Shown here piece after piece: positions 11,500 through 22,704 of a DNA stretch of 64,000 nucleotides (position 1 is its first letter; every line of letters begins with the position of its first letter). A model generated the notes under the pieces. That model was not told where the DNA came from and ran no database searches. It worked only from the letters and a program-made list of their open reading frames with translations. Origin of the DNA: Piper betle (lineage: Eukaryota > Streptophyta > Magnoliopsida > Piperales > Piperaceae). The DNA lies in contig JAURVB010006177.1 of assembly GCA_033002965.1 (NCBI GenBank), forward strand, positions 48,571-112,570. Reading direction: 5' to 3'. The translations under genes were made by a program, and so were the position numbers.

Positions 11500-13390
11500 T
11501 AATTTTTCCTTTAAATAAATACTTAATTTAAATTGATAAAATAATTAATTCCGAATCAAACTTAAGCAAATATATATTAAAATTGAAATTATGCCGGAGC
11601 TCGACACAATTGAATATAGTTGAAACTTTTAGTCGAATTTAATCACCTCAATTGATTGGTTTGGCTATTACATATTGATGAACCATTTGAGTTATATATT
11701 AGTTTTAAAAATTATAATTATTTAGTCCTCAAGTATAAGGAGCTAAGCTTAAACTTAAGCAAGGAATGGGCTTTGAAACGTTGAACTTCAAACCATTCTA
11801 ACTCTACGTGCAAATCATCTCCCATTATATAAAATCACACTCTAGCTAAATGGTTATTAAACAAGCTGCTATGAATACAATGTTATTCGACTCGATTGCT
11901 CTGTTCAATTACAACCCTCATCAATTCATGAATTTTGCTTGTATTTTCAGTTTGCAATAAATAGCCTTAGAAACAAATTAGAATTGAAACACATCTTGCT
12001 AATGGAAGCACTTAGTCTGCAAGATATGCAAATTTGACGATGCAATAGCTCAAATTTGACCGGTGACAGAGATATACGTTTGTTTAAAGGCAAAACCCTT
12101 GATATTAGTCTAAACCATCTCCCCAAGTGCTATTTTTTTTCTACCAAGTACTAAATATTGATACATGCACCTGATGCACGTCACCCTGTTTTCTTTTACC
12201 GGAAGCACCTGTCACTTGATTTTCGACGAACCTTAACCTTCTTAGTTGATTGCAATAGCTGGCCAATCAACATATCTCACGTGCTCAGGCGTAGACTTTT
12301 TATTTATTTAGTAAAGTGCAGACTTCTACATAAATTGTATCTAGCGAAATATTCCGGATATATCTTAACTATTGAGTAAATGAAGGGCTTAAAAAATCTT
12401 TGGCTTCTTAACTTCTATTACATCTAATCTACCCAACAGTGTCATCATTAATTATGAAGGACTAGGCAACACGGAAAAAAGAATTTGGTTAGTGCTATTA
12501 ACACTGTGCTCGACCATGCTCTAAAAAAAACATTAAAAGAGAATAGTGCTCCGAGACGGACATGGTGGAGGGCTTTGGGAAGGAAACATACAGTGAGCGA
12601 CTACACAGGATCCAAAAACTGCCAATGGGTGCTCAACACACGACAACGAGCTCACACGGCATTGCAGGTAGACCCAGAAAAGGGTGACAGGATAGGAGGG
12701 CGTGTGGCTGCGCCCGTCAACCGTGTCACCTCGTACAACCATCTTGCCCGGTGCGTGTGGATAGTCTTTGGACGACGAAGGAACGGCTGTGGCAACGTGG
12801 GGCACTCCTCAACCAATCAAGTTACGGATCAATTAAGTGTGTTTTTTTCTTGGGAGAGTACTGATTGAAGAATGAAAATCTGCGAACGACAAAGGTAACA
12901 CGAGAATATTAAGTCATGGGCCTTCTCAAGGAAAGAAAATGAATCACAAATTTAATGGAATGTCCACCTTTATCATTTCCAAGCGTGTTACCAAAGAGCG
13001 AAAAAGTCTATAGCTAAAGATCCATGGTCCGCAGAGAGAAACGAATAGGAGAGGGGCAAAAAATGTCTTAAGATTTGAATTCTTGATCGACACCCGAAGA
13101 TAAACAATATCTGTACAGTTCCAACGTCGATGACATTGGCTGCATAATGCATGCACAATCACAATCACAATCACGTTCCATGGTCTATAAAAAACATAAA
13201 GTTTGGCTTACATTAAACCAAACTCGGTGAAAGCCTGGTACAAAACAGTTAAACGGACATTTTGGAATTTACTTGTACGCTTTATGAACAAAATTCATTT
13301 TCCTAAGCAGTCTCAATGGCTCTACTTTGAGAAGCTGCTGTAGTTATTGTCAGCATAGAATATCATGAATCAGCAACTCATTTCAGGCAT
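11500..13390. other. Intergenic, no gene recognised
   Basis: Mostly AT-rich. The stretch 12485-12870 is GC-richer and open on the plus strand for 127 codons. The predicted peptide resembles no family I know, has no domain-like pattern, and is equally open on the other strand at 12533-12805. I treat it as non-coding. Confidence 0.4.
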
Positions 13391-13392
13391 AC

Positions 13393-16300
13393 CTTTAGTC
13401 CATGCAATCGCTTGTTAACCTGATCAACTGGCTGATGAAAAAATTGATTCTGATCAAAAGGCTTTTGAGTCATCTATAGAGGAAAATCATGAATCACCAA
13501 GATGATGATAAATTTAGTAAGTCCCAAAGAGGGGAAAACTAACAGATAACTTGATTTGTTCAAACAAACAAGTAAAGTAATGATTGCTGGACAATGGAAA
13601 TCGCCTTTCAATCATAAACCAGCAATCATTACTGAAAATTCAAAAAGAGCATGGATGGAAGCCATCGGGAAATATTTGGACCTCCATGATTTGAGCATCG
13701 TGAGGAACGATGTGTAGGATCCATGAACACTACCCCAACTAGGGGATAAGGTGAAAGGTGAAAAAGAAGAAGAGGAAGAAGAAGAACAAAAACAAGAAGA
13801 ACAATCATTGTGAAAAATAGAAATGTTCTTTACCTTGTAAACCTAAAATCACAATTATAATTAACTAAAATACCCAGATAAAATGTTGCTGGCAATTTGA
13901 TCTTCCATCTGCAAATCAAAGGAGTAAAAATGCCTACCATGCCACCAATTCATATGGCTATATGGTTGGTAGCCACCGAGTACAAAAAATTTAAGCTCTT
14001 TGTTTAAGAAAGTACTGCTCTTTACCACGTAAGCTTTAGAACACCAAATACAAAAAATTTAAGCTCTTTGTTTAAGAAAGTATTGCTTTTTACCACGTAA
14101 GCTTTAGATTTCTACTCGCCCCATTAACTTCTCACTACCAAAATTATTTCATTACCACCATGTAAGCTCCAGATAAATGGTTGCTAGTAATATTTCATGG
14201 TTTCGAGTTGAGGGAACAACCTCTTGCAGAATGTAGGATAAGGTCGCATATGCCGTCTTTTTGCTAATATTATTTGAGAGAGCACAATAAACAAAAATTG
14301 GCATAAAGGTGCAACTTTTTATTTATCAGTAGTCATCCCACTTATCTGCTCCACCATTTGATAATTAAGGTTATTTTCGGTTTCCTTCTTAAGAAATATA
14401 AGCAACCACATTTTCATTCAATTTTTTATTTTCTCGTCCATATACCATTAACGTCCAGCTCTTACAAGAAACTAACTGTACTCATTTAAAGAACTTATAT
14501 TCATCTTTTTACATATAAATATGCAAACAAAGATTATTTCAGACAAACTTTCAAGGGCGTATGCCAAACACCTTATCTGACAACAACATAATTTTTTTTA
14601 AAAAAGTTCTCTCCAATATTCCATGTTACTATCCTAAAATCAGTTTCAAAAAGATCAGCTTCCCTCTTCCCACAAACACATACACCCACTTTTCCCTCCA
14701 AACAGATTTCCATGAAAAGTAACGAAGGGCTTTACCTCTTGAGGAAGTTTTGGATGCCCAAGAATTATTGCAAAAGAAGTACGAAGCATAACAGGATCAT
14801 ACTGCAAACAAGAAGGGAAACATTACTCATGGCTCAAAATAAGAAAACCTAACAATCATTTCGGTAGCAGAAACAAGCATTCCTGCATTTCTTGTCCTTT
14901 TCCCGCACAAGTAAGAAATGGCATTTCAGATTAAACAGTATTAAACAGCGTAAAGTTCCCACTCAAGTCTTTGCCGTGTAATAAACTGTCCTGTCCATCA
15001 TTTCTCTACCTACAAACATCCAAATCAGATGTACCTCAAGCACAAAGCACTACCACATCCACCAACTCAAATAGATCAAATTTGAAATTAAGCATTATCT
15101 TCCCTGAGCTATGTAACTTAAAAAAAATAAAGAAGGAATGGTGTTTCATCAAAGAAATGAAAAATGTTGTCTTCCTAGCTGCTTTTGGGGGGCTCTTGGA
15201 AGAGCCTTTCACAAATTGGCCCGGGTAGTTACAGGATCAGAACAAGAAATCACCTGTCCCAATAAGTTCAAAAGATCGTCACAACAATAGCAATACGATG
15301 GCTTGTTACTGGAAGGCATCGATCTCTATCAAACAAAGGCTGTTAACATCCAAAACTTTTAAAATAATGATATAAGGAAAATCGAGACATCTAAGTGTTT
15401 AATAAAATAAGGATAGAAAAATACAACCATCGTAACAAAGTAGCTCAGAAGACTGACCTGCCAACATCCAAGAAGCACACCTGTTGAAGACAACACTACT
15501 CTGTCTAAAGTAATTTTCAGTGGACACAGGGCCTGGGTACCAAATTTAACAGCATTTGCTTCCACTTCAATCTAATCAAACAGATGACATTGAAAAGCGA
15601 CAACAGTCTAAATAGTGACGGCAAAGTAAACAAACAACAAACACGTATTCAATTACCTCCTATTTTGTAGCAGAAACAGGTTCCAGATGATGAGATGCAT
15701 GAAAGATACTGAAATGATATAAGCTAGCATTCTGTAACCAAACTGCTGATCATAAACTAAAGTAAATGCCACAAGTGAACCGACTAGAGTATATGAGTCA
15801 ATAACTACAATTACAAACAATGACAAAATGCAATTTTTTTCTACTTGAAATAAGTGAGAAGCTTCTTCCGTTATCAAAGAAGGGAAGAAAGATATCTCTC
15901 ACAGCTTCCCTGTCACAAAATATGGCCATATGACCCATATACTTACTCTGATAGGAATCAAAAGAAGGGAAGAAAAAATCAGAAGAGCAAAATCACAGAT
16001 CATCAAAGCCAGCAAACATTTTATTTGCAAGTTTCATGACGAAGCATTTCAAAGTGAGTAAAAGTAAACAATTTTTATTCCAAATAAACTTTTAAATCTA
16101 CGGGAAAATCAGGAAGCATCACTCATCACCTTCTTACTTAGTGGAGTTCATGTATACAACAATCCTGCCATAAAAATAGCAGTATAACATGCTTTATAGA
16201 TTAAATAAAATTTCCTCTAAACACAGTTTTTCAAAATATACTTATCGAGTTGACTAATTTTTTTATTAGCATCATTGCCTTAAGACCAATCGACTTAAAC

Positions 16301-16687
16301 TTTACTAAAGCCAACTTCCAGAGTTTTTTTTTAAAAAATCTAACCAATTTGTGAAAATACATGCAAACTGTCAATAGTTGAGTAGACAAACAAGTGAGAG
16401 TACTCACTTGGCGCAAAGTGGTGGATTTGCAGCCTTACAGTGCAAAAGATCATAGGTAATTTTAGGTTTGCTACACTTGGTGGCAAAATTATTAAGAAAC
16501 TGCATTAAGTTTCCAAACTTATAAATGATGCATATCACACCTTATACAGAGGGGTAACCAAACCGTCCTTTAAATAGAAACTGTCTGAAAGAGAAAGCAA
16601 CTGAGAGGTTGTCCACCGCTAAGAAACGCCAACCCTTTCTCTTCCAAGTCACGAGCCATTTTATCATACAACTGTGAGCGTTGATAT
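13393..16687 (-). pseudogene. RNA ligase / cyclic nucleotide phosphodiesterase-family gene (2H superfamily), disrupted
   Basis: Exons recognisable on the minus strand are 16541-16687 (YQRSQLYDKMARDLEEKG), 16408-16433 (AANPP), 15869-15909 (EAVRDIFLPFFDN), 15657-15745 (WLQNASLYHFSIFHASHHLE), 15458-15571 (ANAVKFGTQALCPLKITLDR), 14736-14801 (YDPVMLRTSFAIILGHPKL) and 13393-13473 (QFFHQPVDQVNKRLHGLK). They fit the plant family annotated as RNA ligase/cyclic nucleotide phosphodiesterase-like. Lesions are an in-frame TAG (15660-15662) just before a donor, a frame break inside the first listed exon (about 16590-16605), and loss of the GT donor after FFDN (15868-15867 read GA). The second catalytic H-x-T/S position reads R-T-S. 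No N-terminal exon is found upstream, where retroelement DNA begins at 16747. The family name is from memory; the decay is visible directly. Confidence 0.7.
13981..14112. repeat. 66-bp tandem duplication
   Basis: Two nearly identical adjacent copies start TACAAAAAATTTAAGCTCTT and end TTTACCACGTAAGCTTTAGA. They lie in an intron of the disrupted phosphodiesterase-family gene. The copies differ at about three positions. Confidence 0.9.
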
Positions 16688-16746
16688 CTATATGATACAT
16701 AATTATCAACAAGGTTGAAAATTAATCAGTTTATCAGTATGCTAAT

Positions 16747-17206
16747 TGTTGAGTTTTCCTCACCCATTCACATTGAAAAACTCAATTACTAGTTTTTGGT
16801 TTTTTGTTTATCGCACTAATGGTTGGCATTTAGTATTCCGATGTGTGATTTCGTCCTTTGCGATAGAAGTGTAATGAGTTAGCCTTTAGAATTCTACTCA
16901 TAATCTTCTATATAAAGGAGAATTCTGATAATAGAAACAACATCCTCTTGAGAGCTTTTGAGCACATTTGGCTCATATAGGGAGAGTTTGGAGAAGTTTA
17001 CATCATCTCAAGTTGAAGTAAGGGTCGTCATCCAGGGTGTGAGTTTGATCAAATTTTCTTTTCTCTAAATTGGGAGAAAAGTTTCCATCCATTTTTTTCT
17101 TGGTGTCTCCTATCCATTTTATATTTGTTTTCATTTTATCTTGAGGGGAATATTTTCTGGGTTGTTTTCGCTGAAGCGTCTATTTCCCAATAAGCGGCAT
17201 CAGAGC
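16747..17206 (+). mobile_element. Copia-type LTR with degenerate primer-binding site
   Basis: The LTR spans about 16747-17192. It starts TGTTGAG and should end CTCAACA, here degraded to CCCAATA. A TATA-like CTATATAAAGG sits near 16910. Directly after it, AGCGGCATCAGAGC is a decayed copy of the usual tRNA-iMet primer-binding site (TGGTATCAGAGC), and the inverted copy at about 18760 retains the intact site. The LTR is followed by a gag fragment in the same orientation. Confidence 0.75.
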
Positions 17207-18820
17207 TTGGTTATCTTTGGTTCGTTTGTTTGTCTTGGTTTGGGTAGTAATCTTTTGTGTCAAGATGAATGATGAGAAACATGTTAAGATAGCTTTTAAG
17301 GTAAGTCAAACTGGCATTACTGGGTGGGTCGTATGATTGATTATTTATTCACTAAGGATTTATATGATCCAATTCTTGGTCCTCCTAAGTCGACCAGTCC
17401 ACCGTTGAGTGCTACTCCGGTTGTGACTGATGAAGGGACAGCTTCGTCAAGTTCCAGTCCACCGGTGACTTATGAAGGGAATGCTACTTTGATTCCTCCT
17501 CTACCTATTGCTAAGGTTAAGTCGAGGGTCATAGCTAAATGGTTTGATTCCTCCTCTACCTATTGCTAAGGTTAAGTCGAGGGTCATAGCTAAATGGATC
17601 AAGATGGACAGAAAATGCATGGCTTTGATCAGACAATGGTTAGAACAGAATGTATATAACCATGTGTCGGGAACAAAGATAGCTAAGGAGCTTTGGGATA
17701 AGCTCTGACACTCCTGGAAACCGAAATTTGCTGGTCAGAAGATTGATGAATCTTCGGTATGAGGATGGGGCAGAAGTCAGCGACTTCATCATGATGCAGG
17801 AAATGTTGATAAGCAGCTAACTTTTGATATGGTTTCAAGTTGCCTTTTGAGTGAAGAAGTGAGAAGGAAAACACAACAGGTAACCTTCTCTAATTCATCT
17901 CAATCTTTGGTTTCTGAATTTAGTCCTCGAGGAAGATCAAAAGTAGGAATCCAAGTGGAAGAGATAAGAGTAGAGGAAGGTCTAAATCCAGAAACAAATG
18001 ATTGGGATGAATTAGAGAAGGTTACCTGTTGTGTTTTCCTTCTCACTTCTTCACTCAAAAGGCAACTTGAAACCATATCAAAAGTTAGCTGCCTATCAAC
18101 ATTATTCAAAGAAATAACTAAAGGTTCCCAAGACTCTGGTAAAGTATTCAATAATAGACAAGCTTGCTAAACATCATCAAGAGGCATATTCAAACTAGAT
18201 AATTGAGTTAATATACCTTGCATCTCATTGATGAAGTCGCTAACTTCTGCCCCATCCTTATCTTGAAGATTCATCAATCTTCTAATCAGCAAATTTCGGT
18301 TTCCAGGAGTGTCAGATATTATCCCAAAGCTCCTTAGCTATCTTTGTTCTCCGACACATGGTTATATACATTCTGTTCTAACCATTGTCTGATCAAAGCC
18401 ATGCATTTTCTGTCCATCTTGATCCATTCAGCGGTGACCCTCGACTCAACCTTAGCAGTAGGTAGAGGAGGAATCAAAGTATTCCCTTCATCAGTTACCG
18501 GTGGATTGGAACTTGACGAAGCTGTCCCTTCATCAGTCACAACCAGAGTAGCACTCAACGGTGGACTGGTCGACTTAGGAGGACCAAGAATTGGATCATA
18601 TAAATCCTTAGTGAATAAATAATCAATCATACGACCCTTCCAGTAATGCCAATTTGACTTACCTTAGGGCGACCATTTTAACATGTTTCTCATCATTCAT
18701 CTTGACACAAAAGGTTATTACCCAAACCAAGACAAACAAACGAACCAAAGATAACCAAGCTCTGATACCACTTGTTGAGAAATAAATGCTTCAGCGGAAA
18801 CAACCCAGAAAATATTTCCC
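17145..18820. mobile_element. Two Copia gag fragments in tail-to-tail inverted repeat
   Basis: The left arm (plus strand, 17145-17922) and right arm (minus strand, 18820-17988) both run from an LTR 3' end through the primer-binding site into gag, meeting around a ~65-bp spacer near 17955. Both encode a gag N-terminus including MIDYLFTKDLYDPILGPPKS and the later LLSEEVRRKTQQVTFSNSSQ. The arms differ by indels: the left lacks ~110 bp around TLPESWEPLVISLNNVDRQ and has a ~57-bp internal duplication at 17497-17600. Neither arm has an intact frame. The arms could fold into a hairpin of about 0.8 kb. Confidence 0.85.
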
Positions 18821-19229
18821 AACACTAATAATCCATACTACAATTTCATTAAATGACCATATAATTTCTCGCTAAAATTACATAACGAAATCACAAACAG
18901 GATGGTAGCCAAATAGCAAAACAAGGTCCTATAGACTATTTAGACTAGAATGTGCAACGAAATCCCACTAAAAAACGCAGCATTAAAGACAATAAAAATC
19001 AAATTTTTTCGTCTGCCAACTTTGATGTTCGGACAAGACCATCAAATGGTAGCAAAGATAAGTTCACCAGACCAGCTACGTTACCAGCCAAGTCTTTCAA
19101 AATAAAGAATCTTAAAAGAAGCTGACAAACAAAAATATTCAACATAATCGCATCTAAAAACGGATAAAGGTATAGAAAATGCGTAAACCTGAATTGGGAA
19201 GAGACATCAAAGGAGGATCACAGCACGGG

Positions 19230-20007
19230 TGTTGGGGCCCTTTGGGCCCTCACCCAAACTCCAAAATTAATGTTCTTTGGACCCCCAAAAGAATTTTAAA
19301 CAACTAAAGGAAATTCGTAATAGATATCATAATCTTAATCCAAAAGTTAACTGAAGGAATAAGGGTTTCCTATTTGCCTATATACAAATCACCAACAACC
19401 TCTATGACCGATGTGGGGCAAACCCAATAACTTCCCCATGGCCCGAAACTATCCTCGTCTGACGCACTCCCCTTAAATCAGACGGCACCCACATGACAAA
19501 CTCTATTTCCCTTAAATCAGACGGCATCCATGTGGCAAACTCCTCTTCAAATTATCAGGTGGAACCCATAAAAAAATAACAACAATCGGTGTAGGCAAAC
19601 CCATTTCAAACCCATTTCAAACTTAGCTCTGATACCACTTGTTAGGCCCTTTGGGCTTCTAGCATGAAGGAAACAACAACAATGATACAACTAAAACAAC
19701 AACAATGATACAACTTGTTGGGCCCTTTGGGCTTCCACCACAAAGGAAACAACAACAATCGGTGTAGGCAAACCCGACTCAAATTTGACTTTGATACTAC
19801 TTGTTGGGCCCTTTGGGCCCCCACCCAAGTTCCAAAACCACTGTTGGGACCCTTTGGGCCCCCAAAAGAATTTAAACAATTAAAGAAAACTCACAATAGG
19901 TATCACAGTCTCTTAATCCAAAAGCTGGCTCAAAGAATAAGACTTTCACATTAGCTTATATACAAGTCACTAACAACCTTTATGAACGATGTGGGACAAA
20001 CTCAACA
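19230..20007 (-). mobile_element. TRIM-like short LTR retroelement
   Basis: Two direct ~200-bp repeats (19802-20007 and 19230-19429) share, in order, a start like TGTTGAGTTTGTCCCACATCG (degraded in the second), a TATATAAGC-type box, TTAAATTCTTTTGGGGG, and an end GGGCCCAACA. On the minus strand the first is followed by AGTAGTATCAAAGTC, a decayed tRNA-iMet primer-binding site. The second is preceded by a purine-rich tract (CCATGGGGAAG). The 370-bp interior has no coding capacity. It contains further copies of the LTR-end/primer-site junction at about 19624-19655 and 19712-19740, which suggests internal rearrangement. Flanking 5-mers (ACGGG and CAGGG) do not match, so no target duplication is claimed. 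Confidence 0.7.
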
Positions 20008-20009
20008 CA

Positions 20010-22600
20010 GGGAAATAAGCGATAGTCGTAGAGGAAGAAGAAGAGAAGAAGAGAAGTAAGCTAGACCAAGATGGGGGGAGAGATGGTCCCGTCGGATAAC
20101 CACTGCTGTCCACCGCCTCCCCAGCCCATCGCCGGCCACCGCCAAACACCGATCGGACGTTTTTGGTCGGGGTGTTAATGGCACCATTTGTCCAATTGCC
20201 ATGCAATGTCCGTTACAGGCTGATTGACTACGGACATGAACATAGATGTTGTGGACCTCTTTTCTTTGTTTAGGATATGACGGTATCTATTATTGTTTTG
20301 CCACCGTTAACAATTAATAACGAATATAAGTTTACCGAAGATTTGTGAAATATTTTTCTAAAATTTGTTACTAATCACGTATATAACTTCTATATGTTAG
20401 GTGATTTGTCTAAAATTATAATTAATTTATATGGAGTTTTTATTAATGAAGTCAATATAAATATGTAAGAATCCCATTCATAATCTATAATTATAAAAAT
20501 ATTTCTTGAATTTATAGTTTATTAGTCCATTCAATAAATCATTTGTCTATAATAGATAGACATATGCATTGATTAAAAAATGTATAAGGGGCATACACAT
20601 ATTCATAAACCTTTTAAAATAATGGATATGACATTAGATACTTTTAAAGTTATCCTCATAGTTTTTGTGTTGCGTTTCATTACAAAAGGTCAAACAGGTC
20701 TGATACTCCGTGATCATAGATACGATACTCTACCTTGATTATGATTAGTTGATTTCACTAAAGAAAAAAATTGTTGGAATTTTTTTGAAAAAGAAATAGA
20801 GAATAATAAATTAGGACTCAATGAGTAGCTAGATATATAAAGGTTATAGTATTCATTTATTACTTAAAATTTGAAATTGTCACTAATGATATTTATGTGG
20901 AGATTATTTACTTACACTTTATTAAGTCTAGCAGCCATATTGAGTTTAAAACTTTACAACATACTAACACTCAAAAAAATTGATCTTCTCATGTTTGAAG
21001 TATGTGAACTTAATTAAATTGCAAAACAAAGCGGTTTTAAAAGTAGAACTCATTTAAACGATATTATAAATTTATATTTAATATTCATAAATATACCATA
21101 AACAAATTAAGCATCACAGAATCAATCATATATTTATATATGCACATAAATATATTCCCACCAAAATATCCAATAAAATGTAGCAGTGGAACACTTAAAG
21201 ATTTCTGAGTCCATGCCTTATAATAAGTGGCTTGCTGTTAGAAATATAAGTTGGATAAATAGTGATATAAATTAAGAGCTTTTAAGCATAAAAGAAAAAA
21301 ATATTTTTATATTACGAGTTGGTGGAAAAAATCATGTCTAATTACCAAAGAACGGGGAAAATATGAATTGTCTATAATACTCACATTTGAAAATTAAAAC
21401 AAATTCAACATCAAAATAATAAAAACAATTTAAGCAAGCCAATCAAAGGCGGCCCAATCTTGTCACCCTTTTTACTTAGGGGTGCCCAGATATGGCTACC
21501 CAAGGGCGAGTGGCTGCCTTTGTAAAAACAATATTTTTTTATTTTTTAAATTATTTTTATAAATTTTTGTTGGGTTGTTTTAATTTTTTATTTTATTATA
21601 AATTTAACTTAATGGTAATTTTGTCATTGATTATAAACTTTTTCCTTTTTGATAATTACCTCTGACATTCTCACTGCCTTGTTATATTAAAAAATTCATA
21701 CATTTTCTAGTAAAAATCTCCCAAATTAATTTTTGATTAGCTCAATCTCATCTAACTTGTATTTGTATCAAGTCTACTTATTTGAATCATTTTGAGTTCG
21801 CGGTCTAGTTTATAAATTTGTATTCACCTTTAACGAATAGTTTATACATAAACCTTCTTAATCATGTAATTATTATTTTTAGAAATCTTTAATATTTGTT
21901 TAAATTTATTTCTTACAAAATATATGAAGCTTTGAGATGAGCCAAATTAAACATGCAAAATAATTAGCTTAATTTTAATTGTTTGTGTTTGTTAGACTTG
22001 GCTCGATTTAAACATATTTCAATAAAAGTACCGTCTAATGACGTAGAAACTAGTAATAATAAGAAGTTAGTTATTGATTATATAAATATTAAATATATAA
22101 ATAGGACATATAATGATTTGAAATACTTTTTATTTAGATTAAACTCATCTAGCTTATATGTGCATTGGGTCAACCTATAATACTCGATTTGAATTGAAGT
22201 CGAGTTCAAATTAACTAAATTTGTATTGATTAAGATATAATTTATGAGTCAAGCTCCATAATTATATAAATAATTTTTTCAATAATTTTAACATATACAC
22301 ATTTAAAACGTATTTAAAAATTATATATAGATAGAACTTCAAACCAAGTCAAATTGAACCGGTTGAAGGAAATAACTTAATTTTAATTATCTGTGTTTGT
22401 TAGACTTGGCTTGACCTAAAAACGCTAGCTTAAGTGTAATTTGTGTTCTCGATTTTGAAGCTTGACAAATGGACAAACCCATCAAATCGGCAGTAGTTGG
22501 CCAGACCGAATCGTCCGATGATCATGTCCGTGACGATAAGTATTCCAATCTTCTTCTCCATGTAGCGTCGTCCTGCTCCTCCCCGCCTCTTTTCCAACGC
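20010..22600. other. AT-rich intergenic DNA with a small direct repeat
   Basis: No gene was recognised. A ~55-bp phrase with the core CTTAATTTTAATTGTTTGTG then TTGTTAGACTTGGCT occurs at about 21967-22010 and, diverged, at 22376-22418 in the same orientation. Confidence 0.4.
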
Positions 22601-22704
22601 CGTCTTGATCGCCGGCGTGACCTCCACTGCACTTGACCGGCGGGGCTCCTTCAGAGTTCAACCACCTCCGCCTGTCATCTTTCCCACCGTCGGAAAACCA
22701 GAAA

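Noticed and set aside
12485..12868. 127-codon plus-strand frame
   Set aside because: No recognisable family, no exon-like neighbours, and an equally open antisense frame.
19225..20012. Target-site duplication for the minus-strand TRIM-like element
   Set aside because: The flanking five bases (ACGGG and CAGGG) do not match well enough.
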